This document shows positions 1-7,767 of a stretch of DNA of 64,000 bases, one piece after another. The notes below the pieces were generated by a model. That model was not told the DNA's origin, made no database searches, and saw nothing but the letters and a program-made list of their open reading frames with translations. The position numbers were made by a program, and so were the translations under genes. Numbering within the stretch: the first letter of the stretch is position 1; each line of letters begins with the position of its first letter. The DNA is from Peribacillus sp044761985 (lineage in GTDB: Bacteria; Bacillota; Bacilli; Bacillales; DSM-1321): assembly GCF_044761985.1 (NCBI RefSeq), contig NZ_JBIWDK010000007.1:124001-188000 (forward strand), read 5' to 3'.

Positions 1-1
1 A

Positions 2-778
2 TGGGCTGCAGGTGGCATTTTGGCGGCACTTTTGCAGGCTCACGGGCTGTTATTGTTAACGTGCTGTTTGTATGGGCTATCCACTTGCTTGCTGGCATTC
101 GTAAGAGTCAAGGAACAACAACAATCTGAACGTGAAGGGAAGGAAAGCAAAAGGGATTCCCTGTTTGAAGGGTGGAGGTTGATCGCAGGAGATAAGAGGC
201 TGCGTGCTCTACACTTCACTCTGTTTTTTGGTTCGATCGCTAGCCCGGTCTGGGTATCCTCGATCCTTTATCCGTTTATAGATAAACGCCTGGGAGTAGG
301 AACGGAGTGGTGGGGCTATATCAACGCCTCTTTATTATTAGGATTATTTCTGGCGGGCATACTTGCATATAGACGGTCCGCCTTCATTCATAAGAATATC
401 CAGAAGGTGCTGTTGGGTGGAGGGTTCATGGTCTTTCTGCTGACCCTTTTATTTGGAGTGAATGTGAATCCCTTCCTTGCCCTTTTGTTCATTGGTTCTT
501 ATGGTCTATTCGAAGAACTACGGATGATTTCCATTCATACGATCATCCAAAGTGTAGTCAAGGAAAGGCTTTTGGCTAAGGTATATGCCGTCCAAAGTTC
601 TCTCATCATGCTAACTTTTGCGATATCCACTCTCGTGATGGGCATGCTGGGCCAGCGATACAGCATCGTCGTTGTATTTATGGTCGCTTCGGTTTGCTTA
701 GGTCTTTCGTTCATTTATCTTTTGACCTGTAGAAAGCAAGTAACGCTCCCTATCGATGGACCTAGCTTTGAAGAATAA
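2..778 (+). CDS. MFS transporter, C-terminal part (5' end outside window)
   Basis: The reading frame is already open at base 2, so this is the tail of a longer gene; a TTG at 20 is only an internal codon. About 258 residues are visible. They hold a basic, charged cytoplasmic loop (residues ~40-55, rich in E, K and R), then about six hydrophobic spans separated by short loops, which fits the central loop and C-terminal half of a 12-TM major facilitator. Substrate cannot be told. A clear terminator follows the stop, so the gene ends its own transcript and is separate from the copper genes downstream. Confidence 0.75.
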   Translation, partial: WAAGGILAALLQAHGLLLLTCCLYGLSTCLLAFVRVKEQQQSEREGKESKRDSLFEGWRLIAGDKRLRALHFTLFFGSIASPVWVSSILYPFIDKRLGVGTEWWGYINASLLLGLFLAGILAYRRSAFIHKNIQKVLLGGGFMVFLLTLLFGVNVNPFLALLFIGSYGLFEELRMISIHTIIQSVVKERLLAKVYAVQSSLIMLTFAISTLVMGMLGQRYSIVVVFMVASVCLGLSFIYLLTCRKQVTLPIDGPSFEE

Positions 779-794
779 TGATGCTTGATTGATG

Positions 795-826
795 AAAAGC
801 CAACTTAGTTCCGTTGGCTTTTTTTC
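795..826 (+). terminator. Intrinsic terminator after MFS gene
   Basis: Arms AAAGCCAAC and GTTGGCTTT enclose a short loop and are followed by a run of T. It separates the transporter gene from csoR. Confidence 0.85.
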
Positions 827-848
827 GTAAAATGTCATCCAACTTTAC

Positions 849-896
849 ATAGGGTGGAGGGGTATGATATGGTTTTGATATAGGGTATAGGGGTAT
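849..896. promoter_or_regulatory. Two tandem CsoR-type operators upstream of csoR
   Basis: Two copies of ATAGGGT-N3-GGGGTAT lie at 849-865 and 880-896. They start 31 bases apart, about three DNA turns. The GGGGTAT half matches the perfect palindromic site before copA (1541-1559), but here the two halves read as a direct rather than an inverted arrangement. Autoregulation of csoR by copper release is the likely role (inference). Confidence 0.6.
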
Positions 897-915
897 ATGA
901 GTGAGGGGGCGACAA

Positions 916-1257
916 ATGGAATTCGACCTAAATAAAGAAACAGCAGATCAAGATACTTGTTGTTCAAGTACAAATGAACGGAAAAGCCATCATACCGAGG
1001 CAACAAAGAAAAATCTTGTTACAAGACTGAATCGGGTGGAAGGCCAAATTCGCGGCATAAAAGGGTTAATCGAAAAAGACACATACTGTGACGACGTGAT
1101 TACTCAGATAGCTGCTGCGCAATCCGCCTTAAATGGTGTGGCCAAGCTGCTTCTTGAAACGCATATGAAAGAATGTGTGGTAGATCGTATTCAAGAAGGG
1201 GACTTGGAAGTACTCGATGAAGTCCTTGTGACGATCCAAAGACTAATGAAAAAATAA
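916..1257 (+). CDS. csoR: Copper-sensing transcriptional repressor CsoR
   Basis: A 113-residue DUF156/CsoR family protein. It is all-helical and carries the family Cu(I) ligand set: Cys58, then His83 and Cys87 in the HxxxC pair on the next helix. In this family Cu(I) binding releases the repressor from operators of copper efflux genes. An in-frame GTG at 901 is less likely, because the purine-rich GAGGGGGCG lies just before ATG 916 at good spacing. The N-terminal ~30 residues form an extension with an extra CC pair (15-16) and HH pair (25-26) outside the core. copZ starts 12 bases after the stop, so the two are probably co-transcribed. Confidence 0.93.
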   Translation: MEFDLNKETADQDTCCSSTNERKSHHTEATKKNLVTRLNRVEGQIRGIKGLIEKDTYCDDVITQIAAAQSALNGVAKLLLETHMKECVVDRIQEGDLEVLDEVLVTIQRLMKK

Positions 1258-1269
1258 GGAGTAGATACT

Positions 1270-1476
1270 ATGGAAAATGTAACCTTACAAGTAAGCGGGA
1301 TGTCTTGCGGACATTGTGTAAAAGCAGTGGAAGGTAGTGTAGGCAAATTAGAAGGTGTCGATCAAGTAAAAGTTCAGCTAGAAGCTGGTCAAGTTACTGT
1401 TTCGTATGATAAGGAAAAGGTAACCCTAGATACCATCAAAGAAACCATTGATGATCAAGGCTACGAAGTAGAATGA
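1270..1476 (+). CDS. copZ: Copper chaperone CopZ
   Basis: A 68-residue single heavy-metal-associated (HMA) domain with the Cu(I)-binding motif GMSCGHC (Cys13 and Cys16) and the usual beta-alpha-beta-beta-alpha-beta length. CopZ carries Cu(I) in the cytoplasm and hands it to the N-terminal HMA domains of CopA. It lies between csoR and copA. It can be read from the csoR promoter, while copA has its own operator and so probably its own promoter. Confidence 0.93.
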   Translation: MENVTLQVSGMSCGHCVKAVEGSVGKLEGVDQVKVQLEAGQVTVSYDKEKVTLDTIKETIDDQGYEVE

Positions 1477-1540
1477 ATTTTGGGTACCATAATGAAAAGA
1501 TGAAGAGTGCCGCCCTGGTACTCTAATTCTTTCGAAAGAA

Positions 1541-1559
1541 TATACCCCTATTGGGTATA
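1541..1559. promoter_or_regulatory. Perfect CsoR operator between copZ and copA
   Basis: TATACCC-N5-GGGTATA is a perfect 7-bp inverted repeat that ends one base before the copA ribosome binding site region. A weaker hairpin (AGAGTGCC / GGTACTCT, 1504-1524) lies upstream and could attenuate readthrough from copZ. The palindrome fits CsoR sites known from Bacillus copZA. Confidence 0.8.
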
Positions 1560-1574
1560 GTGGAGGTGAATGAG

Positions 1575-4010
1575 ATGGCAACCGCATCTAAGGATAAAGC
1601 AGCAGCGAAAGAATCAAATCTTCAAATTTCAGGGATGACGTGTGCAGCGTGTGCGAACCGCATTGAAAAAGGGTTGAATAAAATGGACGGGGTCGAGCAA
1701 GCCTCCGTCAATTTAGCACTTGAAAAGTCCACGATTACATACGATCCTTCCAAACTGAGTGAAGAAGATTTTGAAAAGAAAATTGAAGCGCTTGGGTATG
1801 GTGTCGTGAAGCAAAAAAAGGAATTCGCCATCACGGGCATGACGTGTGCAGCGTGTGCGACGCGGATTGAAAAGGGCCTAAATAAAATGGATGGTGTATC
1901 ATTTGCCAACGTCAACTTAGCGCTTGAAAAAACGACGGTAGAATTCAATCCATCTGAAGTTACGATTGCGGACATCATTGCAAAGGTAGAAAAGCTTGGG
2001 TATGGTGCCCATCAAAAGCAAGACGGAAAAGAACAAGTGGATTACCGTGAAAAGGCCATTAAAGAGCAGAAACTGAAATTCATCATTTCTGCCATTCTTT
2101 CCTTGCCTTTACTATGGACAATGTTTGGTCACTTTTCTTTTACATCCTTTCTATATGTACCGGATTTTTTAATGAATCCCTGGGTTCAAATGATCTTTGC
2201 AACGCCTGTCCAATTTATCATCGGTAAACAGTTTTATGTAGGTGCTTATAAATCACTTCGTAACGGTAGTGCCAATATGGATGTACTCGTGGTGATGGGG
2301 ACTTCAGCGGCTTATTTTTACAGTGTATACCAAGCCCTTGTTACAATGGGCGCGCATCATGGTCCGCATCTATATTTTGAAACAAGTGCCGTGTTAATTA
2401 CCCTTATCCTTTTAGGTAAATTATTCGAGGCAAAAGCAAAAGGCCGGTCATCCGAAGCCATCAAGAAATTAATGGGGCTTCAAGCGAAAACAGCCATGGT
2501 CATTCGAGAAGGTGTGGAAAAAGAAATCCCGCTAGAAGAAGTGATGATGGGTGATACCATCCCGGTGAAGCCGGGTGAAAAGATCCCGGTTGATGGAGAG
2601 GTAATGGAAGGAACGACGGCTGTCGATGAATCCATGCTGACGGGTGAAAGCCTGCCGGTGGATAAGGCTAGTGGTGATCTGCTATATGGCTCCACCCTCA
2701 ACAAAAATGGCTTCATTAAAATGAAAACGACAAAAGTTGGCCGGGATACGGCATTAGCCCAAATCATTAAGGTAGTAGAAGATGCGCAAGGTACAAAAGC
2801 GCCAATCCAACGATTAGCAGATAAGATTTCAGGTGTGTTCGTACCGATTGTCATCGGGATTGCCATTCTTACGTTCTTAGCCTGGTTGATCCTGGTGAAT
2901 CCGGGTAATTTCACGGCTGCACTTGAAGTGTTGATTGCCGTCCTTGTGATTGCCTGTCCATGTGCACTAGGATTAGCCACGCCAACTTCCATCATGGCAG
3001 GTTCAGGTCGTGCCGCTGAATTCGGCATTTTATTCAAAGGTGGCGAGCATTTAGAACAAACACAAGGCATCGATACGGTGGTTGTGGATAAAACAGGGAC
3101 CGTCACACATGGTAAACCTGTATTAACGGATGTTCATGCGGCAACGGGTCAGGGTGAGAAGAAGTTCCTATCATTGATTGGGGCTGCCGAAAAGCAATCC
3201 GAACATCCCTTGGCAGAAGCAATCGTGCAAGGCATTCAGGATAAAGGCATCGAACTCGGCGATGTCCAGTTCTTTGAAGCGATACCGGGTCATGGGGTAC
3301 AGGCAACGGTTTCAGGCCAAGGTGTCCTCGTTGGTACGCGGAAACTAATGAAACAATACGGTATCGATATTCAACCAATCCTTCCAACGATGGAGAAACT
3401 GGAGGCTGATGGAAAAACAGCGATGTTAGCGGCCATCAATGGACAGTATGCAGGCCTGGTAGCCGTGGCCGATACCATTAAAGAAACTTCCAAAGAAGCT
3501 ATATCACGCTTACAAGGCATGGGTATCACAGTCATGATGATGACAGGCGATAACGAGCGCACCGCACAGGCGATTGGTAAAGAGGTAGGCGTTGACGCCG
3601 TCATAGCCGAAGTGCTCCCTGAAGGGAAAGCGGAAGAAGTGAAGAAGTTGCAGCAACAAGGGAAGAAGGTTGCCATGGTCGGGGATGGTATCAATGACGC
3701 ACCCGCCCTTGCCATAGCGGATATTGGCATGGCAATAGGAACCGGTACGGATGTTGCCATGGAAGCCGCCGACATTACATTAATTCGGGGGGACTTGAAC
3801 AGTATAGCGGATGCCATACTCATGAGTCGCAAAACGATGCGCAATATTAAACAGAATCTGTTCTGGGCATTCGCCTACAACGTGATTGGGATTCCGATTG
3901 CAGCATTGGGGCTTCTAGCACCGTGGGTCGCTGGCGCTGCTATGGCGTTCAGTTCCGTATCGGTTGTCTTGAACGCATTACGTCTCCAAAGGGTCAAACT
4001 AGAAAAGTAA
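1575..4010 (+). CDS. copA: Cu(I)-exporting P1B-type ATPase CopA
   Basis: An 811-residue copper P-type ATPase. Two N-terminal HMA domains carry GMTCAAC (Cys23/26 and Cys91/94). Eight membrane spans follow, with the CPC transport motif at about residues 461-463. The phosphorylation motif DKTGT starts at Asp505; the SEHPLAE nucleotide motif and the GDGINDAPALA hinge motif come after it. It pumps Cu(I) out of the cytoplasm using ATP. The longer in-frame TTG at 1551 lies inside the CsoR operator and is rejected; ATG 1575 follows GGAGGTG at good spacing. Together with csoR and copZ it forms a standard copper-efflux locus. Confidence 0.95.
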   Translation: MATASKDKAAAKESNLQISGMTCAACANRIEKGLNKMDGVEQASVNLALEKSTITYDPSKLSEEDFEKKIEALGYGVVKQKKEFAITGMTCAACATRIEKGLNKMDGVSFANVNLALEKTTVEFNPSEVTIADIIAKVEKLGYGAHQKQDGKEQVDYREKAIKEQKLKFIISAILSLPLLWTMFGHFSFTSFLYVPDFLMNPWVQMIFATPVQFIIGKQFYVGAYKSLRNGSANMDVLVVMGTSAAYFYSVYQALVTMGAHHGPHLYFETSAVLITLILLGKLFEAKAKGRSSEAIKKLMGLQAKTAMVIREGVEKEIPLEEVMMGDTIPVKPGEKIPVDGEVMEGTTAVDESMLTGESLPVDKASGDLLYGSTLNKNGFIKMKTTKVGRDTALAQIIKVVEDAQGTKAPIQRLADKISGVFVPIVIGIAILTFLAWLILVNPGNFTAALEVLIAVLVIACPCALGLATPTSIMAGSGRAAEFGILFKGGEHLEQTQGIDTVVVDKTGTVTHGKPVLTDVHAATGQGEKKFLSLIGAAEKQSEHPLAEAIVQGIQDKGIELGDVQFFEAIPGHGVQATVSGQGVLVGTRKLMKQYGIDIQPILPTMEKLEADGKTAMLAAINGQYAGLVAVADTIKETSKEAISRLQGMGITVMMMTGDNERTAQAIGKEVGVDAVIAEVLPEGKAEEVKKLQQQGKKVAMVGDGINDAPALAIADIGMAIGTGTDVAMEAADITLIRGDLNSIADAILMSRKTMRNIKQNLFWAFAYNVIGIPIAALGLLAPWVAGAAMAFSSVSVVLNALRLQRVKLEK

Positions 4011-4030
4011 GCTAATTAAATGACGAAAGT

Positions 4031-4070
4031 AAAAAAGAGCCTTGCTACCATAACGTGTAGCAAGGCTCTT
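4031..4070. terminator. Terminator after copA, stronger on the minus strand
   Basis: A 14-bp stem (AAGAGCCTTGCTAC and its complement) around an 8-base loop. On the plus strand the stem is followed by GATTGTG, which is T-poor. On the minus strand it is followed by six T. No minus-strand gene was found that needs it. Confidence 0.7.
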
Positions 4071-4171
4071 GATTGTGTGAGAATTTAGTTAACTAGTAAA
4101 CTCCTTGACGATGACAATTCCATCCACTATAATCAAATCCTGTGAAAAAAACAGGAAAAGGGTGGGGACAC

Positions 4172-5146
4172 ATGAAAAGAATTCTAACGGCAGCTTTAGC
4201 ATCCTCCATGCTATTATTATCGGCGTGCTCAGAAGACACGGATTCAAAGGAAACAGAAGTTACGAAGGAAGTAGATACAAAAGTGTCAGCTGAAACGGAT
4301 GCTACAGCGACCATCAAAGGGAAAGACTACGATGAAACGGGTGGAGCGGATGCCTATGCTTCTAAGGGAGACCATGCGGATTCTCGTTACTATAAAGCAC
4401 CTGACTTCTATAATATGAAGTCAGATGATCGGTTAATTCTGATTGAAAACTATCAAACAATGCAACAAACGACGGAATGGTCTTGTGGACCTGCCACGGC
4501 TTTAATGGTCGCGAATCATTTTGGGTACACGGATCTAACAGAGATGGATATCGCGAAGCAAATGAAGTCGATGACGGACTTAGATGTTAAAGATGCGTTG
4601 CCAGGAACCGCGAATAATTTCCCGGAATATGGTTCGAATGTTTCCCAACTCTATGATTTCTTCAAGGACTTAGAAGGCTTTGAAGTCGTCGAATCAAGCT
4701 ATCGCGAGGAATACAATGACGCAGACTTAATTCAAGCTAGTAAAGAAGTCACTGAGAATAATGTTGGCAACCTGCCAGCAACCTTCACGTGGAACAGCCT
4801 GTATGCTTCCGAAAACAGTGAAACGACAGAAGCGTTTGTAGAAGATGCGAAAGATAGCTATTTCGTGAAATGGCTGACGAATCATTTGAAGAACGATCGT
4901 CCAATCATGGTGGAATGGGGCGACTGGGATGGCCATTGGCAATCGATTATCGGATATGACAATAACGGCACACCGGGCATTGGCGATGATACACTGATCT
5001 TCGCTGACCCGTATGATACATCTGATCACGCGCAAGATGGCTATTACTTCTATCCATTAGAGCGTTGGTTTGGCCAATGGAATGACCGCAACATCGCACC
5101 AAAACCATTCCAATTACAACCTTATCTTGTCGTAGACAAGAAATAA
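4172..5146 (+). CDS. C39-like cysteine peptidase lipoprotein
   Basis: 324 residues. A type II signal peptide ends in the lipobox LLSAC, with lipid-anchor Cys19. An acidic, Lys/Thr-rich linker follows, then a peptidase C39-like (papain-fold) domain. Visible catalytic elements are WSCGPAT (Cys105), DGHWQS (His255) and a downstream Asp in LIFADPYD. The protein should sit on the outer face of the membrane; the substrate is unknown. ATG 4172 is chosen over GTG 4142 because GGGTGGGG precedes it and the signal peptide then starts with MKR. It has its own terminator. Confidence 0.8.
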   Translation: MKRILTAALASSMLLLSACSEDTDSKETEVTKEVDTKVSAETDATATIKGKDYDETGGADAYASKGDHADSRYYKAPDFYNMKSDDRLILIENYQTMQQTTEWSCGPATALMVANHFGYTDLTEMDIAKQMKSMTDLDVKDALPGTANNFPEYGSNVSQLYDFFKDLEGFEVVESSYREEYNDADLIQASKEVTENNVGNLPATFTWNSLYASENSETTEAFVEDAKDSYFVKWLTNHLKNDRPIMVEWGDWDGHWQSIIGYDNNGTPGIGDDTLIFADPYDTSDHAQDGYYFYPLERWFGQWNDRNIAPKPFQLQPYLVVDKK

Positions 5147-5160
5147 GCAGATACGACCCA

Positions 5161-5200
5161 AGCGGCAAGATCCAGTTCAATGGATGTTGCCGCTTTTTTA
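5161..5200 (+). terminator. Intrinsic terminator after the C39-like gene
   Basis: AGCGGCAA pairs with TTGCCGCT, with an inner ATCCA/TGGAT stem, followed by a T run. Confidence 0.9.
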
Positions 5201-5342
5201 TTTATTCTATTTGTGAGTTTCCATTAGTCTTAGTGAAAGAAACGATTCATTGTTCTATTTTGGTAACTTCCCTACAAATGTCCATACTATTGTAGTATAA
5301 TTATTTAGCGTAAAAATAAAATAAGCAATAAAAGGGGATCAA

Positions 5343-5708
5343 ATGTATCAAAAGCTAGTAGACTTTCTTGAAAAATTGCCGAAAAACTTGCAAATTATTT
5401 CTGAAAAGATTGAAAGACTATCAAAGATTATTGACGAAGTCGGGATAAAGCTCATTACCTTTTCCTGTGGAATTTTAGGTATAATTATAACATTTCGTTG
5501 GTTATTCTAACTCCATCCTATCTTTTGGATACATATACAGCATGCTAAATACATAGAAAATGAGTTGAATGAGTTGGGAAAAAGTAAAAAAAAAGATTTT
5601 AGCATTATAAAGCTTATAAGTAGTATCATTTGGTCAATTTTTTGTATCATTGGTGCGATATTTATAGTGATTTTTTTTGTTAAAGAAATTTTCAATGCGG
5701 TTTTGTAG
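5343..5708 (+). pseudogene. Small two-span membrane protein gene with an in-frame stop
   Basis: An ORF with a good Shine-Dalgarno (AAGGGGAT) starts at ATG 5343 and encodes 55 residues: an amphipathic, Lys/Glu-rich helix, then one membrane span. It stops at TAA 5508-5510. The same frame then stays open to TAG 5706-5708 for 65 more codons, giving a charged loop (Lys-rich, ~residues 85-95) and a second strong membrane span. No ATG occurs in the second half. The whole reads as one ~120-residue two-span protein interrupted by one nonsense codon. Alternatives are a real 55-residue protein followed by non-coding sequence, stop readthrough, or a base-call error. Family not recognised. Confidence 0.5.
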
Positions 5709-5797
5709 ATCCACAGGCTGTCGACATAGGCAGCTTTTTTTGTACCAAGTTTAGCAGCAATTTAATGTTTCTAACTAGTAGATAGGATTCAAGGGTG

Positions 5798-5830
5798 AAG
5801 AAACCGTAAATTTTTATGGTTTCTTTTTTA
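5798..5830 (+). terminator. Intrinsic terminator
   Basis: AAGAAACC and GGTTTCTT form the stem, followed by a T run. It probably serves the disrupted gene ending at 5708. Confidence 0.75.
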
Positions 5831-6000
5831 TATGTATGGAAGGTTGGATGAACGTCTTTGTATATGGTTTAGTTATCATGTATGGAATAGATAAATTTAT
5901 TTAACCATCTAGATATTATAAAATAAGGGGTCACATCGCTACGGCAGTCCTTTTTCTTATAACTGGGTAGGCTACTTTCACAAGAATAAAAATAAAGAAA

Positions 6001-6032
6001 ATCATTTGTTTTATTAATAAAAAACAAGTGAT
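6001..6032 (-). terminator. Probable terminator for the DMT operon
   Basis: Arms ATCATTTGTTTT and AAAACAAGTGAT pair with one mismatch. Read on the minus strand the stem is followed by a T-rich stretch, so it suits the minus-strand transporter genes ending at 6149. Confidence 0.5.
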
Positions 6033-6148
6033 CTTCTTCATAGTACAAGTTAAAAACTTTTTTATTAGACGAGTTTTAGACCTATTGCAGCACCTAAACC
6101 ATGCCTATAAACAATTTGACTGCTATCATTGCATTTACTGTATGACTA

Positions 6149-6619
6149 TCAATAGGCTGTTTTTGATTCTTCTCTCGAGCGTTTATTCCCTTTATAGATA
6201 AAATAAAGGGAAATGACCATAAATAGTAATGCGAAGACACGTTTCATATCTAATTCTATGACTAAGCTATTGAACCATCCAAAATGATCAATGATTACAC
6301 CAATTACAAGTTGACCGGTTATTCCGGCAATATTGGTTGCGATAACCCCAATTCTAGGAACGGCCATGACAGTCAGAAGTAAGTACATGGTGCCTAAAAA
6401 TGCTGCACTCAACTGCCATTTCGGTGCTTCTAGAAGGCCAAGCACATTTCCCCTCCCAAAAAACATGATGAAAATCGTAAGAAACATGGTTCCAGTGAGA
6501 AAGGTCAAAAATGTTGTTTCAATGGTTCCAGCTTTTCGACTAAATGTGCCATTTATAGATGATTGAGCGCTTAATGTGATGCCGCCTAAAAATGTAAATA
6601 AAATCATGAATAACCCCAT
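6149..6619 (-). CDS. DMT-superfamily transporter, YdcZ/DUF606 type (second of pair)
   Basis: 156 residues with about five membrane spans. It begins with a small-residue N-terminal helix (SAQSSINGTFSRKAGTIETTF), as in DUF606/YdcZ proteins. These are half-size drug/metabolite transporters that are often encoded as adjacent pairs and may work as heterodimers. Start ATG follows TAGGAGGT. The C-terminus is basic and cytoplasmic (KGNKRSREESK). It lies 13 bases downstream of a homologous gene and an ArsR-type regulator on the same strand. Substrate unknown. Confidence 0.75.
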   Translation of the reverse strand: MGLFMILFTFLGGITLSAQSSINGTFSRKAGTIETTFLTFLTGTMFLTIFIMFFGRGNVLGLLEAPKWQLSAAFLGTMYLLLTVMAVPRIGVIATNIAGITGQLVIGVIIDHFGWFNSLVIELDMKRVFALLFMVISLYFIYKGNKRSREESKTAY

Positions 6620-6632
6620 AATTGTGTACCTC

Positions 6633-7061
6633 CTAGTTGATTAATATAAGTGCAATAATCATTGAAACAACTGCCAGAATCTTTTCTTTATTTATTCTAG
6701 TTTTTGTACTGCCTAGCCACCCAAAATGTTCAATGACCATACTCATGACTAACTGTCCGATAATTACAGCTACCATTGTAATGCCAACACCGACGTATGG
6801 GACACTTATAACAATGGAGGTTAAATAAACAACACCCAGGACACCACCAAGTAATGACCATTTAGGTGCTTCAAATGTATAGGAAATCCGTCCTTTTCCA
6901 AAAAATAGCCACAATAGCCCCATGATAATGGAGCCCATAAAGAAGTTATAAAAGCTTGTTTCTATTTGTCCAATTGATTTTCCCAATTCAGCATAGATAG
7001 CCCCTTCAAAGCTAAGTGCTGCTCCAGCCAACAGAGCTAGTATATAAGATATAAAGCGCAT
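6633..7061 (-). CDS. DMT-superfamily transporter, YdcZ/DUF606 type (first of pair)
   Basis: 142 residues with five predicted spans. It is homologous to its downstream neighbour: both share the pattern GxxxSxxxxING/AELGKxIGxIETSF near the start and an Asp/Glu-HFGW motif (MVIEHFGWLG here, VIIDHFGWFN there). Start ATG follows AAAGGAG. A perfect operator-like palindrome lies just upstream, the same one found before the regulator gene. This pair probably forms one exporter controlled by the ArsR-type protein (inference). Confidence 0.75.
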   Translation of the reverse strand: MRFISYILALLAGAALSFEGAIYAELGKSIGQIETSFYNFFMGSIIMGLLWLFFGKGRISYTFEAPKWSLLGGVLGVVYLTSIVISVPYVGVGITMVAVIIGQLVMSMVIEHFGWLGSTKTRINKEKILAVVSMIIALILIN

Positions 7062-7090
7062 TTAGAGTTTCTCCTTTTTAATATATTTGT

Positions 7091-7110
7091 ATATCTAGAA
7101 AACTAGATAT
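7091..7110. promoter_or_regulatory. Operator upstream of the DMT pair
   Basis: ATATCTAG-AAAA-CTAGATAT is a perfect 8-bp inverted repeat with a 4-base spacer. The same layout recurs upstream of the ArsR-type gene at 7468-7487, which makes it a probable binding site for that regulator. Confidence 0.7.
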
Positions 7111-7140
7111 AAATAGGTGGAAAACAGAAATCAAGATGAA

Positions 7141-7455
7141 TTAGATCTCCGTTCTAAAATAATTGGCTAATTGTTGAATAAATTCTTCATTGCGCCTATA
7201 GTATGTCCATTGTCCATGACGAATCGATTCAAGTAGCCCAGCTTTTTGCATCATGTTTAAGTAGCTAGAAACCGTAGATTGAGAAACTTTGGCTTTTTCT
7301 TGAATATCCCCAACACATACTCCACCTTTATAACTTACCCCCTTTGGTAGGTGAGCGCCTTGTTTGGGGAAGTGCTTCTCTGGTTCCTTTAACCACTTAA
7401 GGATGTGAAGCCTTGTTTCGTTAGATAACGCCTTGAATACATCAATAGGATTCAT
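7141..7455 (-). CDS. ArsR-family winged-helix regulator
   Basis: 104 residues, one winged helix-turn-helix domain. The opening MNPIDVFKALSNETRLHIL is typical of ArsR/SmtB proteins, and the recognition helix lies in VSQSTVSSYLNMMQKAGLL. Only one Cys is present (in GVCVGD) and there is no CxC or clustered His set, so a metal sensor of the classical kind is unlikely. It probably senses a small molecule carried by the DMT pair encoded next to it. Matching palindromes in front of itself and of the transporter genes point to control of both units. Confidence 0.85.
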   Translation of the reverse strand: MNPIDVFKALSNETRLHILKWLKEPEKHFPKQGAHLPKGVSYKGGVCVGDIQEKAKVSQSTVSSYLNMMQKAGLLESIRHGQWTYYRRNEEFIQQLANYFRTEI

Positions 7456-7467
7456 GGACGTAATTAT

Positions 7468-7487
7468 ATATCTAGATTTCTCGATAT
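7468..7487. promoter_or_regulatory. Operator upstream of the ArsR-type gene
   Basis: ATATCTAG-ATTT-CTCGATAT repeats the 8-4-8 layout at 7091-7110 with a single mismatch between arms. It sits about 13 bases before the start codon of the regulator, where binding would repress its own promoter. Confidence 0.65.
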
Positions 7488-7572
7488 GTCAACTTGAGGA
7501 AATAAAGAGAGTACAGGTAATGAAGCGTACCTTCATTAACGAACAAGTGATATAGCGAAAATAGGAAACGAG

Positions 7573-7604
7573 CCTCATCCCTAAGGATCGAGGTTTTATT
7601 TTTG
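7573..7604 (+). terminator. Orphan terminator-like hairpin
   Basis: CCTCATCC pairs with GGATCGAGG (one bulge), followed by TTTTATTTTT on the plus strand. No plus-strand gene precedes it. It may be left from a lost gene or may stop stray transcription towards the PTS regulator. The rest of 7488-7767 shows only the candidate regulatory repeat at 7652. Confidence 0.45.
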
Positions 7605-7651
7605 TTCATGAAATAGGGGCGAGATATGGTACACTGATTCAAAAACCAAGG

Positions 7652-7683
7652 TGCACATCATTTGTACAATATATTTTTGTGCA
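7652..7683. promoter_or_regulatory. Possible activator site upstream of the PTS operon
   Basis: TGCACA (7652-7657) and TGTGCA (7678-7683) form an inverted repeat that encloses the palindrome TTGTACAA. TTTGTACA and TTTGTGCA also repeat directly 15 bases apart. Position about 85 bases before the regulator gene suggests the operator of that regulator, but this is only a pattern match. Confidence 0.3.
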
Positions 7684-7767
7684 GACATGTGGACAACAAT
7701 CGGACTGAGAAACCATATATATCAAATGAAAAGTAAGGTATCGTGGAATTAGGGAGAGGGAGAGCCG

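Larger units (their letters stand above)
5709..6148. other. 440-base intergenic stretch with terminators only
   Basis: A weak hairpin (GCTG/CAGC, then seven T) lies at about 5716-5742, and two terminators are listed separately (5798-5830 and 6001-6032). The rest is AT-rich with only very short ORFs without ribosome binding sites. A few minus-strand codons near 6070-6140 look protein-like but are interrupted, and I could not assign them. Confidence 0.4.

Noticed and set aside
1551..1574. Earlier TTG start for copA
   Set aside because: It lies inside the CsoR operator and before the clear GGAGGTG; ATG 1575 is correctly spaced.
2480..3844. Long minus-strand ORFs over copA
   Set aside because: Low-complexity translations rich in Ser, Thr and Met with no ribosome binding sites; shadows of the copA codon pattern.
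5837..5905. 22-codon hydrophobic ORF
   Set aside because: No ribosome binding site, and it lies right after a terminator.
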